Source: Steroidobacteraceae bacterium (GTDB lineage: Bacteria > Pseudomonadota > Gammaproteobacteria > Steroidobacterales > Steroidobacteraceae). Taken from it: DNA of 64,000 nt. The stretch is taken from NCBI GenBank assembly GCA_025458865.1, contig JALORP010000026.1:1-64000 (forward strand), read 5' to 3'. The notes below the pieces were generated by a model. It was not told the origin of the DNA, did no database searches, and saw only the letters and a program-made list of their open reading frames with translations. This document shows positions 25,943-34,514 of this stretch, one piece after another. Numbering within the stretch: the stretch's first letter is position 1; each line of letters opens with the position of its first letter. A program made the translations under genes and the position numbers.

Positions 25943-26250
25943 TGGCCGGCCAGTTCGCGCTCGAGCGCGATCATCCTGTCGGCGACCCGCTGGGCGTCCG
26001 GCCGGTACTCGCCGCGGTTCACGGCGTCCTTGAGCGCCGCGACCCGGGCGGGGTCGAAGTCCGGGGCCGCCGCCACCGCCTCGGCGAGCCGCTGCAGCTG
26101 GCGGGCCGAGTCGGTGAGCGTGACGCGGTCGGCCGCGCTCGCGGGAGCGACCGCGCGGTCGTCGCCGTCGCCGCGTCCGGCCCGGTCGGTCCGGCTGCCA
26201 CCGTCGACCTGCACGGGCCGCTGCCCGAATCCATCGATCTTGTTGCTCAT
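25939..26250 (-). CDS. flgM: anti-sigma-28 factor FlgM
   Basis: A 103-residue protein that binds and inhibits sigma-28 (FliA) until exported through the completed hook-basal body. The N-terminus (MSNKIDGFGQRPV) is polar and disordered, and the C-terminal sigma-binding helices lie in residues 44-100 (LTDSARQLQRLAEAV, FDPARVAALKDAV, YRPDAQRVADRMI). A sigma-28 promoter lies 40 bp upstream, so the gene is under feedback control. It is the first gene of flgM-flgN-csrA. Confidence 0.93.
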   Translation of the reverse strand: MSNKIDGFGQRPVQVDGGSRTDRAGRGDGDDRAVAPASAADRVTLTDSARQLQRLAEAVAAAPDFDPARVAALKDAVNRGEYRPDAQRVADRMIALERELAGQ

Positions 26251-26289
26251 CCTGGAAATCTCCGCGCCCTTCGGCGCCTGTTGGTCCAG

Positions 26290-26316
26290 CTATCGTCCCG
26301 GCGCCATCAAACTTGA
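26290..26316 (-). promoter_or_regulatory. sigma-28 (FliA) promoter of flgM-flgN-csrA
   Basis: On the minus strand TCAAGTTT, 11 nt, GACGATAG matches the FliA consensus TAAAGTTT-N11-GCCGATAA at 7 of 8 and 6 of 8 positions. It reads toward flgM. Confidence 0.85.
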
Positions 26317-26326
26317 GTGGGGCGTC

Positions 26327-27025
26327 TCACATCGGCACCTCGACCACCCCGGCGGAGCGCACGATGCCCTCGACTTCCCGGGCCGAGGACAGGTTGCGCA
26401 CCCGGACGCGGTGGCCGACGCCGCCGTCGGCGAGGGCCTCGCCCTTCATTCGCACGGAGATGCCGTCCGCGCGGGCCAGCAGGATCACCTGCTGGCCGCG
26501 GCGCACGACGGTCCCTGCCCGGGCCACGGCCGGCGTCAGCGCCTCGCCCGCGCCGATCGCCCGCCCGACCTCCAGCCCGACCGCGTCCTCGATCCGGGTG
26601 TAGTACCCCCGTGGAAGGGCGTGGAGGTCACGCTCGGCGAGGACCAGGTCCTCCGCAGCCAGCGCCACGCCCAGCGGCAGGGGCCGGGCGGCGACGACGA
26701 CCGGCACCTGGGCCGCGATCGACACGGGCACGAACACCCGCCAGGCCGGCGACGGGCAGCTCACCTCGATGGTCGCGCGCCCGCCGGCCCGGCTGCCGGG
26801 AGCGGCCTTCGCGGCGAGCGGGCGGCTGCAGCGCGCCAGCCTGAGCCGGGGATCGACCCGAGCCTCGCCGACCTTGAGCCCGCGGGCGGCTGGGTCGGCG
26901 AGGCGCAGCGCCTCTGCGCCAGCGGCCGCCTTGATTTCCTCCACCGGATGGTCGGCGGCGAGCGCCGCGCCCGGGAGGGCGAGGGCGACGGCAAGACCAG
27001 CGATCACGGAGCCGAGGAACGCCAT
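26327..27025 (-). CDS. flgA: flagellar P-ring assembly chaperone FlgA
   Basis: Periplasmic chaperone of 232 residues for FlgI. A signal peptide (residues 1-23, ending AALAAD) precedes a SAF-like domain pair. Typical segments are LARCSRPL, VEVSCP-like IEVSCPSPAW, and the SAF region PLPLGVALAAEDLVL ... AIGAGEALTP, ending in GQQVILLARADGISVRMKGEAL. It is divergent from flgB. A perfect sigma-54 promoter lies directly before the ATG, so the 5' leader would be about one base long; the in-frame GTG at residue 7 is a weaker alternative. Confidence 0.92.
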   Translation of the reverse strand: MAFLGSVIAGLAVALALPGAALAADHPVEEIKAAAGAEALRLADPAARGLKVGEARVDPRLRLARCSRPLAAKAAPGSRAGGRATIEVSCPSPAWRVFVPVSIAAQVPVVVAARPLPLGVALAAEDLVLAERDLHALPRGYYTRIEDAVGLEVGRAIGAGEALTPAVARAGTVVRRGQQVILLARADGISVRMKGEALADGGVGHRVRVRNLSSAREVEGIVRSAGVVEVPM

Positions 27026-27036
27026 GCAGATCGTCC

Positions 27037-27052
27037 TGCAACCCCCGTGCCA
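27037..27052 (-). promoter_or_regulatory. sigma-54 promoter of flgA
   Basis: On the minus strand TGGCACGGGGGTTGCA has the invariant GG (-24) and GC (-12) in the correct spacing with the TGGCAC-N5-TTGCA consensus intact. Confidence 0.9.
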
Positions 27053-27287
27053 ATCAGGCGCGGCGGCAAGTCCTTGATCGTACTGGGCTCGATTGCCGCC
27101 CTGCGGACCGGCCCCGGGCAGCCCGACGGGCAGGGGGCCGGCCGGCGTCAATTTACCGGCAGGGCCGGCCGGCGGCACGGCATCTTGCCGCCCGGGCGGC
27201 GAGGTCTTGCCGCTCGCCGCCCTCCCTCGGCCCCCGCGACCCGCCCGTGGACGGCATTTCGGGCCTCGGGACGGCATGCCCGGGGCT

Positions 27288-27303
27288 TGGCACGCGACTT
27301 GCT
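27288..27303 (+). promoter_or_regulatory. sigma-54 promoter of the flgBCDEFGHIJKL operon
   Basis: TGGCACGCGACTTGCT matches TGGCAC-N5-TTGCW perfectly. The predicted transcription start is near 27314, about 34 nt before the flgB ATG. Confidence 0.93.
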
Positions 27304-27347
27304 GTATGTCCCGTGACACCGGCCGGGGCCGGGAGCGGGACGGCACG

Positions 27348-27740
27348 ATGGGCTTCTTCAACGACGTGTTCGGGATCCACGAGACCTCGCTGCTGCTGCG
27401 CGGCCAGCGCGCCGGCGTGCTCGCGACCAACATCGCCAATGCCGACACGCCCAACTACAAGGCGCGCGACCTCGACTTCGCCGCGGTGCTGAACGGCGAA
27501 CTCGGCGCGGCGGGGCTCGGCCTGGTGCGGACCCGGGGCGGCCACATCCCCGCCGCGGGCGACGCCGTCGATGGAGCGCTCAAGTACCGCAATCCCTACC
27601 AGCCCTCGCTCGACGGCAACACGGTCGAGGCGCAGGTCGAGCAGGCGGCCTTCGCGGACAACGCGGTCCGCTACCAGGCGAGCCTGATGTTCATCAACCG
27701 GCGGATCAGCTCGGTCGAGCTGGCCATCAGCGGACAGTGA
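27348..27740 (+). CDS. flgB: flagellar proximal rod protein FlgB
   Basis: Rod protein of 130 residues that joins the proximal rod to the MS ring. The conserved N-terminal rod motif is LATNIANADTPNYKARDLDF (residues 25-44), and the C-terminal RYQASLMFINRRISSVELAI segment is also typical; no signal peptide, as expected for a type III substrate. The stop overlaps the flgC GTG by 4 bp. The ATG is chosen by domain fit and promoter position. Confidence 0.96.
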   Translation: MGFFNDVFGIHETSLLLRGQRAGVLATNIANADTPNYKARDLDFAAVLNGELGAAGLGLVRTRGGHIPAAGDAVDGALKYRNPYQPSLDGNTVEAQVEQAAFADNAVRYQASLMFINRRISSVELAISGQ

Positions 27741-28171
27741 CGGAGCAGGCCTTGTCCCTCTTCAACATCTTCAACGTCGCCGGCTCGGCGCTCAATGCCC
27801 AGAGCATCCGGCTCAACGTCGTGTCCAGCAACCTCGCCAACGCCGACTCGGTGGCCGCGGACCCGGCCTCGGCCTACCGCGCGCGCCACCCCGTGTTCCA
27901 GGCGGCGATGCAGGAAGCATGGGGCGCCGAACCCGAGGCCTCCGCAGGCGTGCGCGTGCTCGGCGTCTGGCAGAGCCCCGCGGCGCCGGTGAAGCGTCAC
28001 GAGCCCGGCCACCCGCTCGCGGACGGCGACGGGTACGTCTGGGGCTCGAACGTCAACGTGGTGGAGGAGATGGCCAACATGATCTCCGCCTCGCGCTCCT
28101 TCCAGACCAACGTCGAGGTGATGAACACCTCGCGCGACCTGCTCATGAAGACACTGTCCATGGGCCGCTGA
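27737..28171 (+). CDS. flgC: flagellar proximal rod protein FlgC
   Basis: A 144-residue rod protein with the N-terminal rod motif VVSSNLANADS (residues 28-38), the HPVF segment (PVFQAAM), the [28 protein letters not shown]-terminal part (key: NVVEEM, SASRSFQ) and the MKTLSMG end. It polymerises with FlgB and FlgF into the proximal rod. The GTG start overlaps the flgB stop by 4 bp. Confidence 0.96.
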   Translation: MTEQALSLFNIFNVAGSALNAQSIRLNVVSSNLANADSVAADPASAYRARHPVFQAAMQEAWGAEPEASAGVRVLGVWQSPAAPVKRHEPGHPLADGDGYVWGSNVNVVEEMANMISASRSFQTNVEVMNTSRDLLMKTLSMGR

Positions 28172-28191
28172 GCGGCGCCGCGGAGACCCAC

Positions 28192-28869
28192 ATGACCATA
28201 CCCAGCATCAACCCGGAACTCGAGGCGCTCGGCCTGTCGCGCGACCTGCGGCCCCGCGAATCCGCCGGGCAGGAGCTCGGCGCCGAGGCCTTCCTGAAGC
28301 TGATGATCACGCAGTTCCGCAACCAGGACCCGTTCAAGCCGCTCGAGAGCGGCGAGTTCCTCGGCCAGCTTGCGCAGTTCGGCACGGTGTCGGGCCTGAC
28401 GGAGCTGAAGAAGGAATTCCAGGGCCTGGCCGGCTCGCTCGTGTCGAACCAGGCGCTGCAGGCCTCTTCGCTGCTCGGCCGAGACGTCCTGGTGGCGCGT
28501 CAGGCCGGCTACCTCGCCGCCGGCGAGTCCGTGCGCGGCGCGGTGGACCTGCCCTCGGCCGCACAGCAGGTGCGGGTGCAGGTGGTCACGCCCGGCGGAG
28601 CCGTGGTCCGCACGCTCGAGCTCGGCCCCCAGGGCGCGGGACTGGCCCGGTTCAGCTGGGACGGCGTGGCCGACGACGGCTCGGTGCTGCCCGAGGGCGC
28701 CTACACGTTCCGCGCCCAGGCCATCAACGGCACGAGCCAGAGCGCCGTGCAGTCGCTGGTCGCCGCCCCGGTCGAGAGCGTCACGATGGGCGGTGGCCAG
28801 ACCGGCCTGTCGCTGACGCTGCGCGGCCTCGGCGAGGTTCCCTTCCGCGACGTCCGCCAGATCGGCTGA
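28192..28869 (+). CDS. flgD: flagellar hook-cap (hook assembly) protein FlgD
   Basis: Hook cap of 225 residues that guides FlgE assembly and is later discarded. The conserved N-terminal block FLKLMITQFRNQDPFKPL (residues 35-52) and QLAQFGTVSGLTEL are typical. The C-terminal Tudor/Fn-like domain has FSWDGVADDGSVLPEGAYTF (key: WDG, LPEGAYTF). It is 20 bp after flgC. Confidence 0.96.
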   Translation: MTIPSINPELEALGLSRDLRPRESAGQELGAEAFLKLMITQFRNQDPFKPLESGEFLGQLAQFGTVSGLTELKKEFQGLAGSLVSNQALQASSLLGRDVLVARQAGYLAAGESVRGAVDLPSAAQQVRVQVVTPGGAVVRTLELGPQGAGLARFSWDGVADDGSVLPEGAYTFRAQAINGTSQSAVQSLVAAPVESVTMGGGQTGLSLTLRGLGEVPFRDVRQIG

Positions 28870-28904
28870 CGCGCCCGCCCCGCATTCATCGGAGGAGCTG
28901 AGAG

Positions 28905-30122
28905 ATGCCTTTCAGAATCGCCTTGAGCGGCCTCAACGCCTCGAGCTCGCAGCTCGACGTCACGGCCAACAACATCGCCAACGCCAACACCACGGGCTTC
29001 AAGGGCTCGCGGGCGGAGTTCGCCGACGTGTTCGCCGCCGGCACGCTCGACTCCGGTGGCGTCGCCATCGGCAACGGCGTGCGCCTCGCCAACGTCGCCC
29101 AGCAGTTCACGCAGGGCAACATCGGCTTCACGAGCTCGGGCCTCGACCTTGCCATCAACGGCCAGGGCTTCTTCACCCTGCGCGACGGCTCGGGCTACGT
29201 GTACACGCGCAACGGCGCCTTCAGCGTCGACCGGGACGGCTACGTGGTCAACGCCAACAACCAGCGGCTGCAGGTCTATCCGCAGGTTCCAACGGGCGGC
29301 TTCAACACCGGCACGCTGATCGACCTCAGGCTGCAGACCGCGCAGAGCACGCCGCAGGCGACCACGAGCGGCGAGGTGGTGGTCAACCTTCCCGCCGGCG
29401 CGGGGCTGCCCGTGGTGCCGGTGTTCGACCCGGCCGACTCGCAGAGCTACAGCCACTCGACTTCGACCGCCGTCTACGACTCCCTCGGCAACCTGCACCA
29501 GGCGACCTTCTTCTTCATCAAGACCCCGAACCCGAACGAGTGGCAGGTCGCGCTCGCCGTGGACGGGACCCAGGTCGGCACGCCGCAGACGCTGCAGTTC
29601 TCGGCCAGCGGCCTGCAGACCGCCCCGGCCGGCGGCGACATCGCGTTCCCGCCGTACGACCCGGCGAACGGCGCGCTGCCGCTCGCGATGACCTTCGACT
29701 TCGCGCAGGCGACCCAGTACGGCGGCCAGTTCGCCGTCAGCGCGCTGAACCAGGACGGCTTCTCGTCGGGGCGACTGACGAGCATCGACATCTCCGACAC
29801 GGGTGTCGTCTTCGCGCGCTTCACCAACGGGCGTGCGCTCGAGCTCGGCCAGGTCGCGATGTCGAACTTCCCGAACGCGCAGGGCCTTCGCCAGCTGGGC
29901 GAGACGACCTGGGGGGAATCGTTCGCATCGGGCGGCGTGATCCGCGGCGAGGCGGGGGCGGCCAGCTTCGGCCTGATCCAGGCCGGCGCGCTCGAGGGCG
30001 CCAACGTGGACCTCACGCAGGAGCTGGTGGCCATGATCACCGCGCAGCGCAGCTTCCAGGCGAACGCGCAGATGATCAGCACCGCCGACTCGATCACACA
30101 GACCATCATCAACATCCGCTGA
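28905..30122 (+). CDS. flgE: flagellar hook protein FlgE
   Basis: Hook subunit of 405 residues. The N-terminal rod/hook motif is VTANNIANANTTGFKGSRAEF (key: ANNIANANTTGFK), followed by the FlgE-specific variable domain. The C-terminal block GANVDLTQELVAMITAQRSFQANAQMI (key: VDLTQELVAMI, QRSFQANA) is conserved. GGAGGAG lies 9 nt before the ATG, fitting high expression. The length is close to enterobacterial FlgE (about 400). Confidence 0.97.
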   Translation: MPFRIALSGLNASSSQLDVTANNIANANTTGFKGSRAEFADVFAAGTLDSGGVAIGNGVRLANVAQQFTQGNIGFTSSGLDLAINGQGFFTLRDGSGYVYTRNGAFSVDRDGYVVNANNQRLQVYPQVPTGGFNTGTLIDLRLQTAQSTPQATTSGEVVVNLPAGAGLPVVPVFDPADSQSYSHSTSTAVYDSLGNLHQATFFFIKTPNPNEWQVALAVDGTQVGTPQTLQFSASGLQTAPAGGDIAFPPYDPANGALPLAMTFDFAQATQYGGQFAVSALNQDGFSSGRLTSIDISDTGVVFARFTNGRALELGQVAMSNFPNAQGLRQLGETTWGESFASGGVIRGEAGAASFGLIQAGALEGANVDLTQELVAMITAQRSFQANAQMISTADSITQTIINIR

Positions 30123-30147
30123 CGGCGGCCGGGACGGGGCAAGGCGA

Positions 30148-30891
30148 ATGGACCGGCTTCTGTACGTGGCGATGGGCGGGGCGAGGCAGATGCTCGATGC
30201 CCAGGGCATCGTCGCGCACAACCTCGCCAACGCGTCGACGCACGGCTACCGCGCCGACCTGCACGCCTTCTCGAGCTACCTCGTGCAGGGGCCGGGCTAC
30301 GGCACCCGCGTCAACGTGGTGGCCGAGCAGCTGGGCTTCGATCCGCGGCCGGGCGTGCGGCAGGAGACCGGCCGCGCGCTCGACGTGGCCATCGACGGCG
30401 CAGGCTGGCTCGCCGTGCAGGCGCCCGACGGCAGCGAGGCCTACACGCGCGCGGGCAACCTGCGGGTGTCCCCGAGCGGGGTGGTCGAGACCGCCGCCGG
30501 TCACCCGGTGCTGGGCGACACGGGGACGATGACCCTGCCGGCCTTCGACCAGCTGGCCATCGGCCCGGACGGCACCGTGACGGTCGTGCCCGAGGGCCTC
30601 GGTCCCGAGTCGCTGGTCCAGGTCGGCCGCCTGAAGCTGGTGGACCCGCCGCTCACGGACCTCGCGAAGGGCGCCGACGGTCTCGTGCGCCTGCGCGAGG
30701 GCGCGCCGGCGCCGCAGGCGGATGCGGCGGTCCGGGTCGCCGGCGGCGCGCTCGAGGGCGGCAACGTGAACGTGGCCGAGGCGCTGGTGGAGATGATCCA
30801 GGTGTCGCGCGCCTTCGAGATGCAGGTGCGGCTCATGAACACCGCGAACGACAACGACTCCGCGCTGCAGCAGCTGCTGCGCGCGGGCTGA
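30148..30891 (+). CDS. flgF: flagellar proximal rod protein FlgF
   Basis: Rod protein of 247 residues. It has the N-terminal [20 protein letters not shown] (key: [12 protein letters not shown]), the flagellar basal body central motif [18 protein letters not shown], and the C-terminal [23 protein letters not shown] (key: [12 protein letters not shown]). The [11 protein letters not shown] pattern separates it from FlgG. It follows flgE by 25 bp. Confidence 0.96.
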   Translation: MDRLLYVAMGGARQMLDAQGIVAHNLANASTHGYRADLHAFSSYLVQGPGYGTRVNVVAEQLGFDPRPGVRQETGRALDVAIDGAGWLAVQAPDGSEAYTRAGNLRVSPSGVVETAAGHPVLGDTGTMTLPAFDQLAIGPDGTVTVVPEGLGPESLVQVGRLKLVDPPLTDLAKGADGLVRLREGAPAPQADAAVRVAGGALEGGNVNVAEALVEMIQVSRAFEMQVRLMNTANDNDSALQQLLRAG

Positions 30892-30919
30892 CGCCGGCCA
30901 ACGGCAGGCAGGAGCAGGC

Positions 30920-31705
30920 ATGATCGGAGCACTGTGGGCATCGAAGACCGGCCTCGAGGCGCAGCAGACGCGCATGGCCGTCGTCTCGAACAACATCGCC
31001 AACGTCAATACGACCGGCTTCAAGCGCGGCCGCGCCGTGTTCGAGGACCTGCTGTACCAGAACGTGCGCCAGGTCGGCGCGCAGACCTCGCAGGACACCT
31101 CCTACCCGACGGGCATGTACCTCGGAACGGGCGTACGGGTCGTCGCGACCGAGAAGCTGTACACCCAGGGCGGCATCAACCAGACCGGCGGCATCTTCGA
31201 CCTCGCCGTCCAGGGCCAGGGATTCTTCGAGGTGCTCATGCCCGACGGCGGCAGCGCCTACACGCGCGACGGCTCGTTCCAGATCAACGCCGACGGCCAG
31301 CTCGTCACCGCCAGCGGCTACCAGGTCCAGCCGCCGGTCACGGTGCCGTCCGATGCGCTGTCCGTCACCATCGGCTCGGATGGCACGGTGACCGTCACCA
31401 CGCCGGGCAGCTCGACCCCGACGACCATCGGCCAGCTGCAGCTGTCCGACTTCGTCAACGCGGCCGGCCTCGAGCCGCGCGGCCAGAACCTGTTCGCGGA
31501 ATCGGCCGCGAGCGGGGCGCCGCAGGTCGGCTCGCCCGGCCTCAATGGACTCGGGACGCTCGTGCAGGGCGCGCTCGAGACATCGAACGTCAACGTCGTC
31601 GAGGAGCTGGTCAACATGATCGAGACGCAGCGCGCGTACGAGATGAACGCGCGCGCCATCTCGACCATCGACCAGATGGCCGGCTTCCTGACGAGCCAGG
31701 TCTGA
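30920..31705 (+). CDS. flgG: flagellar distal rod protein FlgG
   Basis: Distal rod subunit, 261 residues, the length of E. coli FlgG (260). N-terminal motif [26 protein letters not shown] (key: [13 protein letters not shown]), [13 protein letters not shown] in the centre, and C-terminal [23 protein letters not shown] (key: [19 protein letters not shown]). It makes the drive shaft through the P and L rings. GGAG precedes the ATG. Confidence 0.97.
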   Translation: MIGALWASKTGLEAQQTRMAVVSNNIANVNTTGFKRGRAVFEDLLYQNVRQVGAQTSQDTSYPTGMYLGTGVRVVATEKLYTQGGINQTGGIFDLAVQGQGFFEVLMPDGGSAYTRDGSFQINADGQLVTASGYQVQPPVTVPSDALSVTIGSDGTVTVTTPGSSTPTTIGQLQLSDFVNAAGLEPRGQNLFAESAASGAPQVGSPGLNGLGTLVQGALETSNVNVVEELVNMIETQRAYEMNARAISTIDQMAGFLTSQV

Positions 31706-31719
31706 GGAGCGGGCAGGCA

Positions 31720-32412
31720 GTGAAACGACGGCACGCGACGGCGGCGGCAGCCGCAACGGTCCTCGCGGCGGCGCAGCTCGCCGGCTGCGGGATGGTCACG
31801 GGCTACAGCCAGCCGTATCCGCTCGAGCCCTCGCCCCAGCCCATGCCGCTGCAGGCCAGGCCGGCGCCCGGCGCCATATTCGCGGACGGCCACGAGGTCG
31901 CGCTGTTCGAGGACGTCCGCGCGAAGCGCGTCGGAGACATCCTCACCATCGTGCTGCGCGAGTCCACCTCGGCCTCCAAGAGCACCTCGACCAGCACCAA
32001 CAAGGACAGCGAGATCAGCCTGCCCGGCCCGGTCATCGCCGGCCGGCCCGTCACCGCGAACGGCACGGAGATCCTCGACACGTCCATCACGGGCAACCGC
32101 CAGTTCGCGGGCGCGGGCTCCGCGAGCCAGAGCAACCAGCTGGCCGGCAACATCACCGTCACGGTCGTGCAGCGCCTCGCCAACGGAAACCTCGTCGTGC
32201 AGGGCCAGAAGTGGCTGCGCCTCAACCACGGCGACGAATTCGTGCAGATCGTCGGCATCGTGCGTCCTTTCGACGTGCGCACCGACAACTCGATCACCTC
32301 GGACCGCGTCGCCGACGCGCGCATCAGCTACGGCGGCCGCGGGGTGATCGCGAACGCCAACCAGCCCGGCTGGCTGGACCGGTTCTTCAACTCGCCCGTG
32401 ATGCCCTACTGA
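31720..32412 (+). CDS. flgH: flagellar L-ring lipoprotein FlgH
   Basis: Outer-membrane L-ring lipoprotein of 230 residues. The signal peptide ends in the lipobox LAGC (Cys at about residue 23). Conserved segments are [21 protein letters not shown] (key: [13 protein letters not shown]), [22 protein letters not shown] (key: [10 protein letters not shown]) and the C-terminal [20 protein letters not shown] (key: YGGRGVI). GTG start after GAGGAGCGGG. It lies directly after flgG. Confidence 0.96.
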   Translation: MKRRHATAAAAATVLAAAQLAGCGMVTGYSQPYPLEPSPQPMPLQARPAPGAIFADGHEVALFEDVRAKRVGDILTIVLRESTSASKSTSTSTNKDSEISLPGPVIAGRPVTANGTEILDTSITGNRQFAGAGSASQSNQLAGNITVTVVQRLANGNLVVQGQKWLRLNHGDEFVQIVGIVRPFDVRTDNSITSDRVADARISYGGRGVIANANQPGWLDRFFNSPVMPY

Positions 32413-32420
32413 GGCCCGTC

Positions 32421-33542
32421 ATGAAAGCCTCCGCCTCGATACTGCTCGGCGCGCTGCTCAGCGCGGCGGCGCTGCTGCTGCCGGGCGCCGCGCAGGCCGA
32501 CCGCATCAAGGACCTCGCCTCCGTCGCGGGCGTGCGCACCAACCAGCTGGTGGGCTACGGCCTCGTCGTCGGCCTCGACGGCACCGGCGACCAGACGACC
32601 CAGGCGCCGTTCACCACGCAGAGCCTGCGCAACTTCCTCGCGCAGGTCGGCGTCAACCTGCCGGCGGACGTGAATCCGCAGCTCAAGAACGTCGCCGCGG
32701 TCGCCATCCACGCGACGCTGCCGCCCTTCTCCAAGGCGGGCCAGGTGATCGACGTGACCGTGAGCGCGATCGGCAACGCCAAGAGCCTCCGCGGCGGCTC
32801 GCTGCTGGTCGCCCCGCTGCGGGGCCTCGACGGCCAGGTCTACGCCATCGCGCAGGGCAACCTCGTGGTCGGCGGCCTCGGTGTCGACGGCCGCGACGGC
32901 TCGCGCGTGTCGATCAACGTGCCGAGTGCCGGGCGGATTCCCGGCGGCGCGACGGTCGAGCGCGAGGTGCCCACGGAGATCGGCGGCGCGGACTCGTTCG
33001 TGCTCAACCTCAATGCGCCGGACTTCACGACCGCGACCCGCATGGCCGAGCGGATCAACCGCGAGTTCGGCGGAGGCGTGGCGATGCCGCTCGACGCGGT
33101 CGCGGTGCGCGTGGCCGCCCCGCCGCAGCTGCCCGAGCGCGTCGCTTTCGTCTCGATGGTCGAGAACCTCGAGATCGAGCCCGGCAGCGCCCCGGCCAGG
33201 GTGGTGGTCAACTCGCGCACCGGCACGGTCGTCATCGGCAGCAACGTGCGGGTCACCGCTGCGGCGGTCTCGCACGGCTCGCTCACCGTCAGCATCCAGG
33301 AGGACCTCCTGGTCAGCCAGCCGGCGCCCTTCGCGGAACGCGGCCAGACGGTGGTGGTGCCCGACAGCGCGATCGACGTCAGCGTGCAGGGCAGCCGCAT
33401 GTTCCTGTTCGAGCCGGGCGTGTCGCTCGACGAGATCGTGCGCGCGGTGAACGAGGTGGGTGCGGCGCCGGGCGACCTGGTCGCCATACTCGAGGCGCTG
33501 CACCAGGCGGGCGCGCTGCGCGCCCAGCTGATCGTGATCTGA
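32421..33542 (+). CDS. flgI: flagellar P-ring protein FlgI
   Basis: Periplasmic P-ring protein of 373 residues. A Sec signal peptide (residues 1-25, ending AQA) precedes the conserved [33 protein letters not shown] region (key: [18 protein letters not shown]), with the PPFSKAGQ-type motif and the C-terminal [11 protein letters not shown] end. FlgA is its chaperone. The gene starts 8 bp after flgH. Confidence 0.97.
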   Translation: MKASASILLGALLSAAALLLPGAAQADRIKDLASVAGVRTNQLVGYGLVVGLDGTGDQTTQAPFTTQSLRNFLAQVGVNLPADVNPQLKNVAAVAIHATLPPFSKAGQVIDVTVSAIGNAKSLRGGSLLVAPLRGLDGQVYAIAQGNLVVGGLGVDGRDGSRVSINVPSAGRIPGGATVEREVPTEIGGADSFVLNLNAPDFTTATRMAERINREFGGGVAMPLDAVAVRVAAPPQLPERVAFVSMVENLEIEPGSAPARVVVNSRTGTVVIGSNVRVTAAAVSHGSLTVSIQEDLLVSQPAPFAERGQTVVVPDSAIDVSVQGSRMFLFEPGVSLDEIVRAVNEVGAAPGDLVAILEALHQAGALRAQLIVI

Positions 33543-33550
33543 GGGCCCGC

Positions 33551-34468
33551 GTGAGCATCGGAAACCCCGGCTTCCGTCCGCAAATGCCGCCACCGTCCAC
33601 GGTGGACCTCGCGGACGTTCGCGCGCTGCGCACGCAGGCCGGGCAGGATGCGCCGGGAGCGCTCGAGGCAGTCGCGCAGCAGTTCGAGGCCCTGTTCATC
33701 GGCATGATGCTCGACAGCATGCGCGCCGCCACGGTGACGTCGGATCTGTCGGACTCCGGGGAGATGGAGCTCTACCAGCAGATGTTCGACCGCGAGATCG
33801 CCTCGGGCCTCGCCGCCGGCGGCGGGCTCGGGCTCGCCCGCCTGATCGTGGAGCAGATGTCGCGCAACCTGCCGGCGTCCGCGGCGGGCGAGGTCGCGGC
33901 TCCGGGCGGGGCCGCCGGGCGGCCGGCGGACGGCCCGGCGCCGAGCGGCGAGGGGCCGCGCGCCTCCTCGCCGGGCGAGTTCATTCGCGAGGTGCTGCCG
34001 CACGCGCGCCGCGCCGCCGCGGAACTCGGCGTGCACCCGATGGCCCTGGTGGCGCAGGCTGCGCTGGAGACGGGCTGGGGCGGGCGCCTGCCGCGACGCG
34101 CCGACGGCGAAAGCTCGCACAACCTGTTCGGCGTCAAGGCCGGCGAGGGCTGGGGCGGCCAGCGCGCCGTGGCCCGCACCCTGGAGTTCGAGGGCGGCGT
34201 TGCCGTGCAGCGGCGCGAGCAGTTCCGCGCCTACGACGACATGGGCTCGGCCTTTGCCGACTACGTGCGGCTGATCCGCGATAGCCCGCGGTATGCCGAG
34301 GCTCGGGCCGCCGGCGCCGACCCGGTCCGTTACGCCGAGGCGCTGCAGTCGGCCGGCTACGCGACCGACCCGGCCTACGCCCGGAAGATCGGCGCCATCC
34401 TGGCCAGCGAGCCGATGGCGGCGGCCTGGGAATCGCTCAAGGACGGGCGCGAGGAGCCGACCATATGA
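33551..34468 (+). CDS. flgJ: flagellar rod-cap protein/peptidoglycan hydrolase FlgJ
   Basis: Two-domain FlgJ of 305 residues. The N-terminal rod-binding domain (residues 30-100) includes FEALFIGMMLDSMRAAT. A Pro/Ala linker leads to a C-terminal glucosaminidase domain with MALVAQAALETGWG (catalytic Glu in ALETGWG), HNLFGVKAG and FRAYDDMGSAFADYVRLI. It drills through peptidoglycan for the rod. This full-length form is typical of gamma- and betaproteobacteria. The start is GTG, 8 bp after flgI. Confidence 0.96.
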   Translation: MSIGNPGFRPQMPPPSTVDLADVRALRTQAGQDAPGALEAVAQQFEALFIGMMLDSMRAATVTSDLSDSGEMELYQQMFDREIASGLAAGGGLGLARLIVEQMSRNLPASAAGEVAAPGGAAGRPADGPAPSGEGPRASSPGEFIREVLPHARRAAAELGVHPMALVAQAALETGWGGRLPRRADGESSHNLFGVKAGEGWGGQRAVARTLEFEGGVAVQRREQFRAYDDMGSAFADYVRLIRDSPRYAEARAAGADPVRYAEALQSAGYATDPAYARKIGAILASEPMAAAWESLKDGREEPTI

Positions 34469-34514
34469 ACCACCGCTCCCGGCACCGTGCCGCTGAGCGC
34501 GGCGAGGACTGCGC

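Larger units (their letters stand above)
27026..27347. other. divergent flgA-flgB intergenic control region
   Basis: A 322-bp stretch without a gene. It holds two divergent sigma-54 promoters (complement 27037-27052 for flgA and 27288-27303 for flgB). The middle is very GC-rich with CCGGCCGGC-type runs. No clear operator is recognised; FleQ or FleR enhancer sites would be expected here. Confidence 0.8.
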
